A DNA stretch of 64,000 nt, from positions 1 to 64,000 of the forward strand of contig DAOUJC010000005.1 of assembly GCA_034423135.1 (NCBI GenBank). Reading direction: 5' to 3'. Source of the stretch: JAPPHY01 sp034423135. Lineage in GTDB: Bacteria > Chloroflexota > Dehalococcoidia > Lucifugimonadales > UBA2985. The position numbers were made by a program, and so were the translations under genes. Shown here piece by piece: positions 16,571 through 26,357 of the stretch (the stretch's first letter is position 1; each line of letters begins with the position of its first letter). The notes below the pieces were generated by a model that saw nothing but the letters and a program-made list of their open reading frames with translations, was not told the origin of the DNA and searched no databases.

Positions 16571-19500
16571 CTAAACCGTCAGGCTGCGGTACAGCGCAGG
16601 CAGCCGGCGGGGCAGCGAGTGGATGTCCGCCAGCACCTCGTACCCCATGTCCTGGCACATCGAGCGCAGGTAGTCGTGGCCCTCTTTGTCCACGGTCAGG
16701 CAGAACGGGGTGATGCCGCGTCGCCTTGTCTCCAGTAGGGCCACCCGCGTGTCGTGGATGGCGTACTCCTTCTCCACGCCCTCGCGGCTGTAGCCGCGAT
16801 CCTGCGGCCGCCCATCGCTGATTAGCACCAGGAACTTGGTGCGCGCCTCCAACTGATCGAGCTTGGTCACGGCGTGGCGAATCGCCGGGCCCATGCGCGT
16901 CGCCTGCAGCGGGGACACCTTGTCGATGCGGCGCTTCACCCGATCGGAGAGCGCCTCCTGAACGTCCTTGATGACGAAGAAGTCCACGTTCTCCCGCCCG
17001 TAGCCGGAGAAGCCGTATATGCCGTATGTGTCGCCTATGGTCTCCAGCGCGTGGATGAGGAGCACCAGGCTCTCCTTCTCCAAGTCCACAATGCGCTTGT
17101 AGCTGCGCCGCACACCCTCGCCCCTGCGGCTTCGCAGCCAGAACATGTACTCCAGTGGATCGTCCGGCGCATCCCACTCGTCCGCGAGACGCCGGGACTC
17201 GTCGATGGCCTCCGCCGTGGACGCGCTCATGTCCATGAGGAAGACGACCGCCACGTCCCGCTGCACCTTGTTGCGCCTCACGTACACCTTCTCCGACGGC
17301 GAAGTGCCGGAGCGCCTGTCCACCATTGCCTCAATCACCTCGTCCAGCTCCAGCTCGTCGCCGTCCTGCTGCCGCTTCACCTTCTGCAGGCCCTGCGGCA
17401 CCATCAGCTCGAACTGCCGGCGAATCTGAGACGCCAACGCTGCATAGCCGTCCAGAGTGGCGGTGAAGTACGTCGAATCCCCCTCCGACATGTCCTTCTC
17501 TCGCAGCAGACACCACCGCGAGCGGTAGTCCGACATGCGATAGTCCCACTCGTCGTAGAGGAAGGAGGCCGGTTCCTTGACCTCGAGCGGCCCTCCCTGC
17601 TCCTCCTCGTCGTACGAGGGGTCGTAGGCCATGGTCGTTTGTTGGATGGCGCCCTGCGGAGTCCCTCGAGACCCAAGCTCCTTGACCAGGTCCGAAACGA
17701 ACATCCCCTTGCGCTGGGGATCGACGCCCTGGTTGTTTGTGACCGGCTTGTTTGCCTCCGCCAGCAGCCGCTCCATCTCGCCCTTGGAGATGGTCTCGCC
17801 CTTTGCGCCGCGCTCCCTTTGCGACTCTCGCAGCATGGAGATGACCTGCATGAGTTCCGGCTTGAACTCGCCGCGGTAGTCCACCGGCGGAGGCGACTCG
17901 TAGGGCTGCTCCTCGCCATCGCCGAACTGCTGCTGCGCCTCCATCAGCTCGCGCATCATCTGCTCCCACTCCTCGTCGCTCATCGACTCCGAGGCGGACT
18001 GCTCGTCCGGGAAGTCGCCCTGCTCCCACTCCTCCTCCGGCACCTCCTGGTTGGGCAACTGGGATATGATCTCGTACATGCGATAGGTGGCCTCCGCGCT
18101 GTCCTCCACCGTTGCCTGCGTGCTGGAGAGCGGCCTGACAAGTTTCCATAGCACATCGGCGGACGCAGCGAAAGGCTCGGGCACCATCAGCTCGCTGCCC
18201 TGCTGCAGGCTGAACCGGATGAGCAACTCCACCATCGCCTCGCGGACGGGCAGATCCTCCAGCCGCGGCCTCTCGGACAGCTCCAGGATCTGGACTTTGG
18301 CGTAGGCCCGGCGGATGCCCGGGTACTCCGCCTTGACGCGATAGTCCAGCCGGAAATCCTCCACCGCAGTGAATATGTCCCGCACCAGGTCCCCGTACTC
18401 AAACAGCCCAAAGAAGCGTTGGATGTCCGCCAGCCCCACGGCCCGGTCGTCCTGGATGTCGGCGTCCTCATCCTCCGCGGACGGCGTCGGCATCTGCCTG
18501 TCCTCGAACTGCGTGGGAGGCCTTTCGAACGAGAAGTTGAAGCTCTCGAACTCCAGGCGCGCGACCTGGTGGGTGGCGACCACCTTGTACCAGTCGAAGT
18601 TATCGTCCTTGTTGCTGAACCGCTCCGCCACGTGCGGCAGATATACGGTGGCGCCTTCCGCCATCATCTTCTCCAGCGCCACCCAGCCCTTGCCCTGTGC
18701 CTCCTCCGCCTGGTGGGCTGCAATCTCCACGTCCTGCGCGGAAAGGGCGCGGCAGTAGAGGCGCATGATCTCCTTGACGCGGCCAAGCTCCACCCCGGTC
18801 GACAGCTTCTCCAGCACCTCTTCAGAGCGCGACGACTCACCCTTGAAGTATGCCGCGCCGCCCTCCGGGTTCTCCTTCAGGATCGTTACGCCCGTCTCGT
18901 ACCACGTCTCCAGCTGGTTGATGCTGACGCGCCTCAGCACCTGGGGCACGCCCTTCAGGTAGTCGAGCACAACAGCGTGGTCTATGCGGGACAGCGAGTC
19001 CGCCATGTTGAGCACGTGAACGTGCACGTATCCGTCCAGCTGGCCCAGCGCCGAAGAGCTTTCGCGCAGGAACGCCGGCACGTTCACGCCACCGAAACCC
19101 GCAACGCGACCGACCAGCGACAGGTAGCGTGAGCGCTCCACGCGCTCCACGCGGGAGAGCGACTCGCCCACCACCTGCAGGCAGCCCGTTGCCTGCTGCC
19201 ACTCCTTGCCCAGGAGTGCAGAGATGAGAGACAGGCACGACCTGGTATCCTCCCTGAGGGTGGGCAGCACTTCACTGGACAACGACAGGAAGGACGATGC
19301 CTCATCGACCGACCTCTCCGCGATGGACTCCATCATCGTCACGAGATGCTGAAGCTCGCTGAAGGTCAGGACGGACAACAAATCGCCGCTGACCTCGAAG
19401 TAGCGCGTGGTCAAAACGCCGGACCGCCTGCCCCTGCCGTACAGTCTCTTGCCGATCTGTGCCCACTCGGACACATCCCAAGGCTTGAGGCTGGCGACTA

Positions 19501-19822
19501 TGCGCGGGCTGGCCCGGAAGTAGGCCCCGGCTGCCGAGGGTGACTCCTCCGTAATGGAGTTGCCCCAGTAGCCCCACTGTTTCAGGTGCACAAAGGGAAG
19601 AGCCCGGACGGCGGCTGGGCTTGCCCGGAAGTACTCCTTTGCGGCCTCCCAGGAGCGGCCGGCCTGCTGCGCGATGGCGAGACCCCAGTCCACCCAAGCC
19701 ACCATCTCCTCATCGCTGAGCGACTCTGAGACGGGTGTCCAGGCCTCCCTGAGCGACTCAGAGAGATCCTTGGGGTAACGCTGGAACTTCTCCTCAGTCT
19801 CCGCCAGTGTCACTTGCTGCAT
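16571..19822 (-). CDS. Large VWA-domain protein, NorD/CoxE-like
   Basis: 1083 residues. The first 450 or so are weak helical repeats of roughly 35 residues (AYFRASPRIVASLKPWDVSE, YFEVSGDLLSVLTFSELQHL and similar). The middle is highly acidic. The C-terminal third is a von Willebrand A domain with a MIDAS motif, DMSAST, and the NorD-type end with GFSGYGRENVDFF, ATRMGPAIRHAV and FLVLISDGRPQDRGY. NorD proteins work with the NorQ/CbbQ AAA ATPase encoded next door, usually to mature or activate a metalloenzyme. No nitric oxide reductase, RuBisCO or CO dehydrogenase gene is in the window, so the client is unknown. Confidence 0.85.
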   Translation of the reverse strand: MQQVTLAETEEKFQRYPKDLSESLREAWTPVSESLSDEEMVAWVDWGLAIAQQAGRSWEAAKEYFRASPAAVRALPFVHLKQWGYWGNSITEESPSAAGAYFRASPRIVASLKPWDVSEWAQIGKRLYGRGRRSGVLTTRYFEVSGDLLSVLTFSELQHLVTMMESIAERSVDEASSFLSLSSEVLPTLREDTRSCLSLISALLGKEWQQATGCLQVVGESLSRVERVERSRYLSLVGRVAGFGGVNVPAFLRESSSALGQLDGYVHVHVLNMADSLSRIDHAVVLDYLKGVPQVLRRVSINQLETWYETGVTILKENPEGGAAYFKGESSRSEEVLEKLSTGVELGRVKEIMRLYCRALSAQDVEIAAHQAEEAQGKGWVALEKMMAEGATVYLPHVAERFSNKDDNFDWYKVVATHQVARLEFESFNFSFERPPTQFEDRQMPTPSAEDEDADIQDDRAVGLADIQRFFGLFEYGDLVRDIFTAVEDFRLDYRVKAEYPGIRRAYAKVQILELSERPRLEDLPVREAMVELLIRFSLQQGSELMVPEPFAASADVLWKLVRPLSSTQATVEDSAEATYRMYEIISQLPNQEVPEEEWEQGDFPDEQSASESMSDEEWEQMMRELMEAQQQFGDGEEQPYESPPPVDYRGEFKPELMQVISMLRESQRERGAKGETISKGEMERLLAEANKPVTNNQGVDPQRKGMFVSDLVKELGSRGTPQGAIQQTTMAYDPSYDEEEQGGPLEVKEPASFLYDEWDYRMSDYRSRWCLLREKDMSEGDSTYFTATLDGYAALASQIRRQFELMVPQGLQKVKRQQDGDELELDEVIEAMVDRRSGTSPSEKVYVRRNKVQRDVAVVFLMDMSASTAEAIDESRRLADEWDAPDDPLEYMFWLRSRRGEGVRRSYKRIVDLEKESLVLLIHALETIGDTYGIYGFSGYGRENVDFFVIKDVQEALSDRVKRRIDKVSPLQATRMGPAIRHAVTKLDQLEARTKFLVLISDGRPQDRGYSREGVEKEYAIHDTRVALLETRRRGITPFCLTVDKEGHDYLRSMCQDMGYEVLADIHSLPRRLPALYRSLTV

Positions 19823-19904
19823 TGTGCAATCTGCCCGCGCCTCCCGGGGCTGAGATCAGGCATCGGCCGTCGGTGCGGCCCCAGCGGCCGCCGAATCCGG
19901 CAGC

Positions 19905-20792
19905 CTACTCGAAGATGGAGTTGATTACCTCGTCTATGCTGCGCTGGACCTGCTGGTCATCGGTGAGGGCCCAAGTCACGGCCACCTGGCATGCCCTGCG
20001 CGGGGCAATCCCGTTGTTTATCAGCTTGCCGGCGTAGATCAGCAGCCTCGTGCCCACGCCCTCCTGCAGGCCGTGGTCTCTCAGGTTGCGCACCTTCTCG
20101 CCCAGCTTGGCGAGGGCCAGGGACACCGACGCAGAGGCCCCGCTCTCGTGCTTGATGATCTCGGACTCAAGCTCCGGCGGCGGCGCGTTGAACTCCATGG
20201 CCATGAACCGCTGCCGGGTGCTGTGCTTCAGGTCCTTGAGCGCGCTCTGGTAGCCGGGGTTGTAGGAAAGCACCATCAGGAAGCCCTGGTGAGCCTCGAT
20301 AATCTCACCCCGCTTGTCTATGGGCAACAGGCGCCTATGGTCTGTGAGGGGGTGGATCAGCACGGTGGTGTCCTTGCGGGCCTCCACCACCTCATCAAGG
20401 TAGCAGATGGCGCCCACCTTGACGGCTCTTGCCAGCGGCCCATCCATCCACCGTGTCTCGTCTCCCTCCAGCAGGTAGCGGCCGACGAGGTCGCTTGCCG
20501 TGAGGTCTTCGTGGCAGGCTATGGTCATGAGTGGGACGCTGGCTCCCGCCGACCGGTCGCCGGAGCGCTTGCTCCTGGTGATCCTCGTGACGGGCCGCCC
20601 CAAACGATAGGACATGTACTCGACGAAGCGGGTCTTGCCGGTGCCCGTAGGCCCCTTCAGCAGGACCGGCATCTGCTGCGAGTATGCCACCTCGAACAGC
20701 TCAACTTCATCGCCAACGGGCAGGTAGAAGGGTTCCTCCTTGACTACGTACTCCTCGGTACGATAGGAGGTGTATGTTTCAGCTTCAGCCAT
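19905..20792 (-). CDS. CbbQ/NirQ/NorQ-type AAA ATPase
   Basis: 295 residues. Walker A is KGPTGTGKTRFVEY, Walker B is GAICYLDEVVEAR, and the C-terminal CbbQ_C region ends in SIDEVINSIFE. The start has a GGGAGGAGCA ribosome site. It is the MoxR-type remodelling ATPase that partners the VWA protein downstream (82-base gap), the standard NorQ-NorD arrangement. Confidence 0.9.
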   Translation of the reverse strand: MAEAETYTSYRTEEYVVKEEPFYLPVGDEVELFEVAYSQQMPVLLKGPTGTGKTRFVEYMSYRLGRPVTRITRSKRSGDRSAGASVPLMTIACHEDLTASDLVGRYLLEGDETRWMDGPLARAVKVGAICYLDEVVEARKDTTVLIHPLTDHRRLLPIDKRGEIIEAHQGFLMVLSYNPGYQSALKDLKHSTRQRFMAMEFNAPPPELESEIIKHESGASASVSLALAKLGEKVRNLRDHGLQEGVGTRLLIYAGKLINNGIAPRRACQVAVTWALTDDQQVQRSIDEVINSIFE

Positions 20793-20813
20793 TGCTCCTC
20801 CCGGCAGGCGCCT

Positions 20814-21410
20814 TTACCCGGCCAGCCGCTCCTGCCACAGCTCTTCGATCTTGCTCTGGAGGCCCTCCAGGTCACCGTCGTTGGCAACCACAACGTCCGC
20901 GTGCTGCACTCGCTCCTCCGAGGACATCTGCGACGCCATTCGGGCCCTGACCTGTTCCTCCGTGAGGTTGTTGCGCGCCTGAAGGCGGCTGATGACGTCC
21001 CCCTCCGGCGCAATGACCACCCACACCTCGTCGGCGGCGTCCGTCCATCCCGCCTCAATCAGCACTGCGGCGTCCAGCACCACAACGCCGGTACCCAGCT
21101 GCCTCTGCTCCTCGATGCCGTCCTCGATCTTCTGACGGATGCGCGGCCAGGCGATCGCGTTGAGTTGGGCCATTGCCTCCGGGTTGCCGAACACCTTGCC
21201 TCCAAGCGCCCGGCGGTCCACCTCGCCATTCGGCTGCAGCACGTCCTCCCCGAACGTCTCCACGACCTCGCGGTGGCCGTCCGTGCCGGGCAGATACACC
21301 TCGTGGCCGTACCGGTCGGCGTTGAGTACCTCGGCTCCCAACTCGCCCAGGATGCGGGACACCTCGCTCTTGCCGGCACCGATTCCGCCCGCCAGACCGA
21401 TGACCTTCAT
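20814..21410 (-). CDS. coaE: Dephospho-CoA kinase
   Basis: 198 residues starting MKVIGLAGGIGAGKSEVSRI, which contains the P-loop. DADRYGHEVY-type substrate region (here LNADRYGHEVYLPG), a CoA-domain stretch and VVLDAAVLIEAGW follow. The enzyme adds the 3' phosphate in the last step of coenzyme A synthesis. The frame is open 33 codons upstream but the start at 21410 fits the family. It lies just upstream (transcriptionally) of the AAA gene with a 21-base gap. Confidence 0.92.
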   Translation of the reverse strand: MKVIGLAGGIGAGKSEVSRILGELGAEVLNADRYGHEVYLPGTDGHREVVETFGEDVLQPNGEVDRRALGGKVFGNPEAMAQLNAIAWPRIRQKIEDGIEEQRQLGTGVVVLDAAVLIEAGWTDAADEVWVVIAPEGDVISRLQARNNLTEEQVRARMASQMSSEERVQHADVVVANDGDLEGLQSKIEELWQERLAG

Positions 21411-21553
21411 GCTACCCCCTCTGCCACGCGTAAGGGCAATTCTATACGCGTTCCCCTGCCTTAGCAAGAGCAATTCAGTACGGATGGAGAATCGCCTGCG
21501 TCTCACCATAAGCGCGATAAGCGTTTCTCCGGGCGATTACTTTCGCCCTGCGG

Positions 21554-22135
21554 CTATCGCCTCTTCAGCACTCCAAAGACGATAAGGAAGAGAGGCTGGA
21601 CAGCCGTGAACCAAGCGCCAACCGCGTAGGGTAGGAGGCCACGGGCCGCCACCTCCACCAAGGCGGCTCCTGCGGCAGGAATCAGAAGGGCCAGGCCCCA
21701 CCAGCCGGAGCGCCCCATGTCTCTTGCGCGCTTGGCGCAGATCGCGACCGTGGCGTAGGGCGTCAGAACGTAGAACAAGAAGTTCCTTGCGACCCTCGAG
21801 AACCCTCCCTCGTCCGGTTCCATATCTCGCAGCAGGTCGAACCAGAGCAGCAGCAGAGAAACTGTGATCTGGAAGGCGAAGAAGCCAATGATTCCCGCGA
21901 GCCAGTATGTTCTTCGACTGATTTCCCCTCTGGGGCTGAACCAGACACGGGCGAAATGCTGCACCAGATTGACTCGGGGGCTTGGGATGGGCTGCGCGTT
22001 CCGCGCCATAGCTTCCTCCACCCAAAGCAGCGCCAAAACAACGGGTGCGAGATACGGGCCAATAGAGAACACCGCCACAAACATGAGTATGCTAAGAGCA
22101 ACTGCAATCCCAGCGACCACTTGGCGGCCCATCAT
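21554..22135 (-). CDS. DUF805-like membrane protein
   Basis: 193 residues, two N-terminal membrane helices then a DUF805-like domain: WFSPRGEISRRTYWLAGIIG, a Lys/Arg-Ala-Arg-Asp motif in CAKRARDMGRSGWWGLALLI, and a last hydrophobic segment. The function of the family is unknown. It has 140 bases of intergenic space before coaE. Confidence 0.7.
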   Translation of the reverse strand: MMGRQVVAGIAVALSILMFVAVFSIGPYLAPVVLALLWVEEAMARNAQPIPSPRVNLVQHFARVWFSPRGEISRRTYWLAGIIGFFAFQITVSLLLLWFDLLRDMEPDEGGFSRVARNFLFYVLTPYATVAICAKRARDMGRSGWWGLALLIPAAGAALVEVAARGLLPYAVGAWFTAVQPLFLIVFGVLKRR

Positions 22136-22534
22136 TGTGGCTCCCTCGTGTCAGCCGAGCATGGGCCGTACCGGCTTCCCCGACCAATGACCCAACTGAA
22201 ATCTGCGTGCATGAGCGCACATTTGTCCCTTGAGCGCCAAGCCTCCCATTCGCTGCAATTCGGTTCGTCCCCCAGGCAGGCTTCGGGGCATCCCATCAAC
22301 TGTCTCCGGCACATCGACTCACTTTGGACAGTACTGCCCGTGATCGGATTCGTCAAACGCACTGTCCCGGACTTGTGCCTACAAGCCATCGCAGATATGG
22401 CGGAAATCACGCTGCCACGCTTAGCGGTTCGGGGAGTTGAGTAGCACAGGGAGCTTGCCCCCCTCATTCCAATTCGCAGCCGCTTCTGCGAGAATGGAGG
22501 AGCGCCGTCGCCAACATCTCCCGGAAGGACTCCC
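22136..22534. other. Gene-less interval
   Basis: About 400 bases between divergently transcribed genes hold no convincing gene. An imperfect inverted repeat lies just upstream of the DUF255 gene at about 22465-22501 (CCTCATTC-type arm against GAATGGAGG), which could be a leader hairpin. I see no clear sigma70 promoter. Confidence 0.5.
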
Positions 22535-24625
22535 ATGCCAAACCGCCTGATACACGAGACCAGCCCATACCTGCTGCAACACGCCCACAACCCCGTGGAC
22601 TGGTACCCCTGGGGCGAGGAGGCTCTCGCACGGGCGCGGGCGGAGGACAAGCCTCTGTTCCTCAGCATCGGCTACTCCGCGTGCCACTGGTGCCACGTCA
22701 TGGAGCGCGAGTCGTTCGAGAACGACGACATCGCCTCGCTCATGAACGAGAGCTTCGTCAACGTGAAGGTGGACCGCGAGGAGCGCCCGGACATCGACTC
22801 CATCTACATGGGCGCCATCCAGGCCATGACCGGCCGCGGCGGCTGGCCTCTCTCGATGTTCCTCACGCCCGCAGGCGAGCCGTTCTACGGCGGCACCTAC
22901 TTCCCGCCCGACGACCGCCACGGCATGCCCGGCTTCCCGCGGGTGCTCGCCGCCATCTCGGACGCGTACCGGCAGCGCCGCGGCGACGTGGCCAACTCAG
23001 CGAAGCAGATCACCGCGGCAATGGGCACCATGGGCCAGGCGCTCACGGACTACACGCCGCTCTCCAGGGACACCATGTCCCTGGCCTACACACGGCTGCG
23101 CAACGGCTTCGACCACGAGCACGGTGGATTCGGCACCGCGCCGAAGTTTCCGCAGCCCATGGCGCTCGACTTCCTGCTCAGGCATCACGCGAGGACCGGC
23201 GACGCCAACGCACTTGAAATGGTGGAGCTGACGCTCACCCGCATGGCGCGCGGCGGCATGTATGACCAGCTCGGCGGCGGCTTCCATCGCTACTCCACCG
23301 ACCCGTTCTGGCTCGTCCCCCACTTCGAGAAGATGCTCTACGACAACGCGCTCCTGAGCAAGCTGTACCTCCACGCCTACCAGGCCACCGGCAGCCCGCT
23401 CTACGCCCGCATCGCGCAGGAGACCATCGACTACGTGCTACGCGAGATGACCGATCCCCTCGGCGGCTTCTACTCCGCGCAGGACGCCGACAGCGAGGGC
23501 GAGGAGGGCAAGTTCTTCGTGTGGACGCCCGTCGAGATCGACGGCGTGCTAGGCCGCGAGGACGGCGCAGTGGTGCAGGCGCACTTCGGCGTCACCCACG
23601 AGGGCAACTTCGAGGGGCGGAACATCCTCCACCTGCCCGCCGGCAGCGACGATGCCGCGGCGGAGACGGACGGCGTGATAGCCCAGGGCAAGCGACTGCT
23701 GCTGGAGAGACGCAGCAGCCGCATCCCGCCCGCAACCGACACCAAGGTGCTGACGGCCTGGAACGGCCTGATGCTGCACAGCATCGCCCTAGGCGCAGTC
23801 GTGCTCAACAGGCCGGGCTACCTGGACGCCGCCATCGCCAACGCCTCGTTCCTACTTTCGAACATGAAGCGCGACGGGCGTCTTCTGCGCACCTACCGTG
23901 ACGGCCAGTCCCGGCTCAACGCCTACCTGGAGGACTACGCCATGCTCGCCGAGGGACTCATCACCCTGTACGAGGCCACGTTCGATCGCAGGTGGCTGAA
24001 CGAGGCTAGCGACCTGGCTCACCAAATGCTGGAGCTGTTCTGGGACGAGCGCGAGGCCAGGTTCTACGACACGGGCACAGACCACGAGACGCTGATCGTG
24101 CGCCCGCGTGACATCACAGACAACGCGATGCCGTCGGGCGGCTCCACGGCCACGGACGTGCTGTTGCGCCTGAGCGTGCTCACCGACGAGCCGTCCTACG
24201 CCCGCACGGCCGCGGCTGCGCTCAGGTCCGTTCAGCCGTACATGGCCCGCGTGCCCGAGGGCTTCGGGAACTGGCTCGGCGCGCTGGACTTTCACCTGTC
24301 GTCGCCCCACGAGATCGCCATCGTGGGCCCGCTCGACGACGGGGACACGAAATCGCTGCTCAACGCCGTACACGGCCGCTACCTGCCGAACCGCGTGATC
24401 GCCGGTTTCGATCCGGCAGGCGGCATCTCCTACGACGACATGCCTATGCTGGAGGACAAGGTGATGCAGGGCGGCCGGCCAACCGCCTACGTGTGCCACA
24501 GCTACGTCTGCCAGAGGCCGGTGACGGACGCCGCGGAGCTTGCGCAGCAGCTGGACGCGCCGGGCGGCCCCGGCGGCGCCCTGGATCCTGGCGGCCTCGG
24601 CCCCGTGACGGTGCTGCCGACGTAA
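22535..24625 (+). CDS. DUF255 thioredoxin-fold protein, YyaL/SPATA20 family
   Basis: 696 residues. The N-terminal thioredoxin-like domain opens with NRLIHETSPYLLQHAHNPVD and has the CxxC motif in SACHWCHVMERESF, then GGWPLSMFLTPAGEPFYGGT. The rest is an alpha/alpha-barrel of the glycosidase type with HFEKMLYDNALL and SAQDADSEGEEGKFFVWTP. The family is widespread and its biochemical role is not settled. The length and motifs are complete. Confidence 0.9.
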   Translation: MPNRLIHETSPYLLQHAHNPVDWYPWGEEALARARAEDKPLFLSIGYSACHWCHVMERESFENDDIASLMNESFVNVKVDREERPDIDSIYMGAIQAMTGRGGWPLSMFLTPAGEPFYGGTYFPPDDRHGMPGFPRVLAAISDAYRQRRGDVANSAKQITAAMGTMGQALTDYTPLSRDTMSLAYTRLRNGFDHEHGGFGTAPKFPQPMALDFLLRHHARTGDANALEMVELTLTRMARGGMYDQLGGGFHRYSTDPFWLVPHFEKMLYDNALLSKLYLHAYQATGSPLYARIAQETIDYVLREMTDPLGGFYSAQDADSEGEEGKFFVWTPVEIDGVLGREDGAVVQAHFGVTHEGNFEGRNILHLPAGSDDAAAETDGVIAQGKRLLLERRSSRIPPATDTKVLTAWNGLMLHSIALGAVVLNRPGYLDAAIANASFLLSNMKRDGRLLRTYRDGQSRLNAYLEDYAMLAEGLITLYEATFDRRWLNEASDLAHQMLELFWDEREARFYDTGTDHETLIVRPRDITDNAMPSGGSTATDVLLRLSVLTDEPSYARTAAAALRSVQPYMARVPEGFGNWLGALDFHLSSPHEIAIVGPLDDGDTKSLLNAVHGRYLPNRVIAGFDPAGGISYDDMPMLEDKVMQGGRPTAYVCHSYVCQRPVTDAAELAQQLDAPGGPGGALDPGGLGPVTVLPT

Positions 24626-24640
24626 GATTGGAGGCGTGGC

Positions 24641-25003
24641 ATGCAGAACGTGCTCGGATTCGGCGGATTCTTCTTTCGAGCGAAGGACCCGGACGGACTT
24701 GCGAAGTGGTACCAGGACCACCTTGGCATCAATCCTGCTCCGACCAACATGGATATGGCGCCCTGGGTGACCGAGTCCGGTGTCACGGTCTTCTCGCCCT
24801 TCGCTGCCGACACGGACTACTTCGCAGCGGACAAGTCCTTCATGCTGAACTTCCGCGTGGCCGATCTGGACGCGATGACCGCACAACTGAGAACCGCGGA
24901 CATCGAGGTCAGCCACGAAAGCGAGATGGAGGGCATAGGCCGCTTCGCCCGCATCCACGACCCCGAGGGCAACGCGATTGAGCTTTGGGAACCCGCATCG
25001 TGA
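24641..25003 (+). CDS. VOC-family (glyoxalase-like) protein
   Basis: 120 residues with the two beta-alpha-beta-beta-beta units of the vicinal oxygen chelate fold. GFGGFFFRAKDPDGLAKWYQ opens the first and RIHDPEGNAIELWEP closes the second, including the usual metal-ligand Glu. It follows the DUF255 gene by 15 bases and could be co-transcribed. Substrate unknown. Confidence 0.85.
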   Translation: MQNVLGFGGFFFRAKDPDGLAKWYQDHLGINPAPTNMDMAPWVTESGVTVFSPFAADTDYFAADKSFMLNFRVADLDAMTAQLRTADIEVSHESEMEGIGRFARIHDPEGNAIELWEPAS

Positions 25004-25032
25004 TGCGGTGATCCCGCCACCGTTAGGGACGC

Positions 25033-26199
25033 CTACGGCGTCGGGACCGGGGGCAGCACCTTGTACTTCCGGTCTGGGGTCCGCTCTGCGGCCGGCAGCA
25101 CCTCCACGACCACCCTGGACAGTCCCACGACCTCGCCGTCGGAGTCGAAGCTGTAGTTGTCTCCGATAGCGCCGCTCCAGGTGATGTCGTACATGCAGTC
25201 GCGGAAGCCGTCGGCATCCTGGTCGTCGTTCGTCCTCTTGAGGCACTCCGCGGCGATGTACACGTCGTCGTATGCCGAACCCAGGTGCCACGGCAAGGTC
25301 ACATACTCATACCGCTCCCGGAAGTCCGCCAGGACCTCCTGGGCCTTCTCATTGTCCGGGTCGAGGTCGGCCGTGATGGCCTTCATGCCGTCCGCAGCCG
25401 CGCCCGCAATTTCCAGGGCGGTCGTCCCTACGGAAATGGTGTCCGCATAGATGGGGCCTTCGAAGCCCAGCTCCCGCGCCTGCTTGATGATGGTGCCGCC
25501 CGCAAACTCGGACTGGGGCGCTACGTGCAACGCGTCCGGGTCCTCGGCGAAAAGCTTTGTCAGCTGGCTCCTGAAGTCCGTGACATCCGAACCGAACTGC
25601 TCGGCGGCCACGACTTCTCCGCCGCGCTTCTCAAACTGCTCGACTGAGGTGCGACGGACGCCCTCGGCGTAGTCGGTGCTCTCTGTGATGGTCGCGAGCG
25701 TGCGCACGCCGTCGGCCCACAGGACGTTGCCTGTGGTGATGCCGACCTCCAGGTCACTGATCTGCGTGCGGAAGATGTAGTCGCCGGCCTTGGCGATGTC
25801 CGGGTTGCTGGCGAGTCCAGAGAACAGGATCACGCCATCGGCCTCCGCGTGCGGAGCTACGCCAAGCATGGCCGAGCTGCACGAGGTGCCCAGGATGATC
25901 TTCACGCCCTCAACTTCGGTCAGCTTGTTGTAGGCAGTGATGGCGTCATTGGCGCTGCAGCGAGAGTCCTCGACCACAAGCTCCAGCATGCGGCCGTTCA
26001 CGCCTCCGGCCGCGTTGATCTCGTCCACGGCCATCTGCTTGGCCTGGTTGGCGACCGTCCCGTAGGTCTCGCCGGGGCCGGTCAGCGACTCCATCACCCC
26101 GATTCTGAAGGCGTCATCATCCCCGCCGCAGGCCAGCGCGGCGACCGCCAGAACGACCATCGAGGCGAAGATTAGAATCCGTTCACGCAACGACCGCAT
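25033..26199 (-). CDS. LivJ-type ABC substrate-binding lipoprotein
   Basis: 388 residues. The signal peptide ends in the lipobox LAALACGGDD (Cys near 24). The mature part is a type I periplasmic-binding fold (Peripla_BP_6): FRIGVMESLTGPGETYGTVA, a Val/Asp-rich ligand cleft and GFEGPIYADTISVG. It would bind branched-chain amino acids, amides or similar solutes at the cell surface. No livHMGF genes are nearby, so it is an orphan or works with a distant transporter. Confidence 0.88.
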   Translation of the reverse strand: MRSLRERILIFASMVVLAVAALACGGDDDAFRIGVMESLTGPGETYGTVANQAKQMAVDEINAAGGVNGRMLELVVEDSRCSANDAITAYNKLTEVEGVKIILGTSCSSAMLGVAPHAEADGVILFSGLASNPDIAKAGDYIFRTQISDLEVGITTGNVLWADGVRTLATITESTDYAEGVRRTSVEQFEKRGGEVVAAEQFGSDVTDFRSQLTKLFAEDPDALHVAPQSEFAGGTIIKQARELGFEGPIYADTISVGTTALEIAGAAADGMKAITADLDPDNEKAQEVLADFRERYEYVTLPWHLGSAYDDVYIAAECLKRTNDDQDADGFRDCMYDITWSGAIGDNYSFDSDGEVVGLSRVVVEVLPAAERTPDRKYKVLPPVPTP

Positions 26200-26357
26200 A
26201 ATGCCTCTCTAGTGTCGGCCGCAAGTCTTGGCTGGGCACTACGGTTGCCATACTACCACCCTCGCCAGCGCGCTGTCGAATACGTGGGGTAGGGCAGTCC
26301 CAATACCATTAGTACAGTCCCCGTCCTAGTGGGTAGTGAGCAATTGCCACCGTGAAC

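Noticed and set aside
22440..22534. T-box or riboswitch leader before the DUF255 gene
   Set aside because: Only an imperfect stem is seen. The T-box sequence, specifier loop and terminator are absent, and the gene is not an amino-acid gene.
22132..22668. 178-codon minus-strand frame upstream of and overlapping the DUF255 gene
   Set aside because: Its N-terminal quarter is the reverse of the conserved thioredoxin-fold start. The rest lies in the gap without domain or ribosome-site support.
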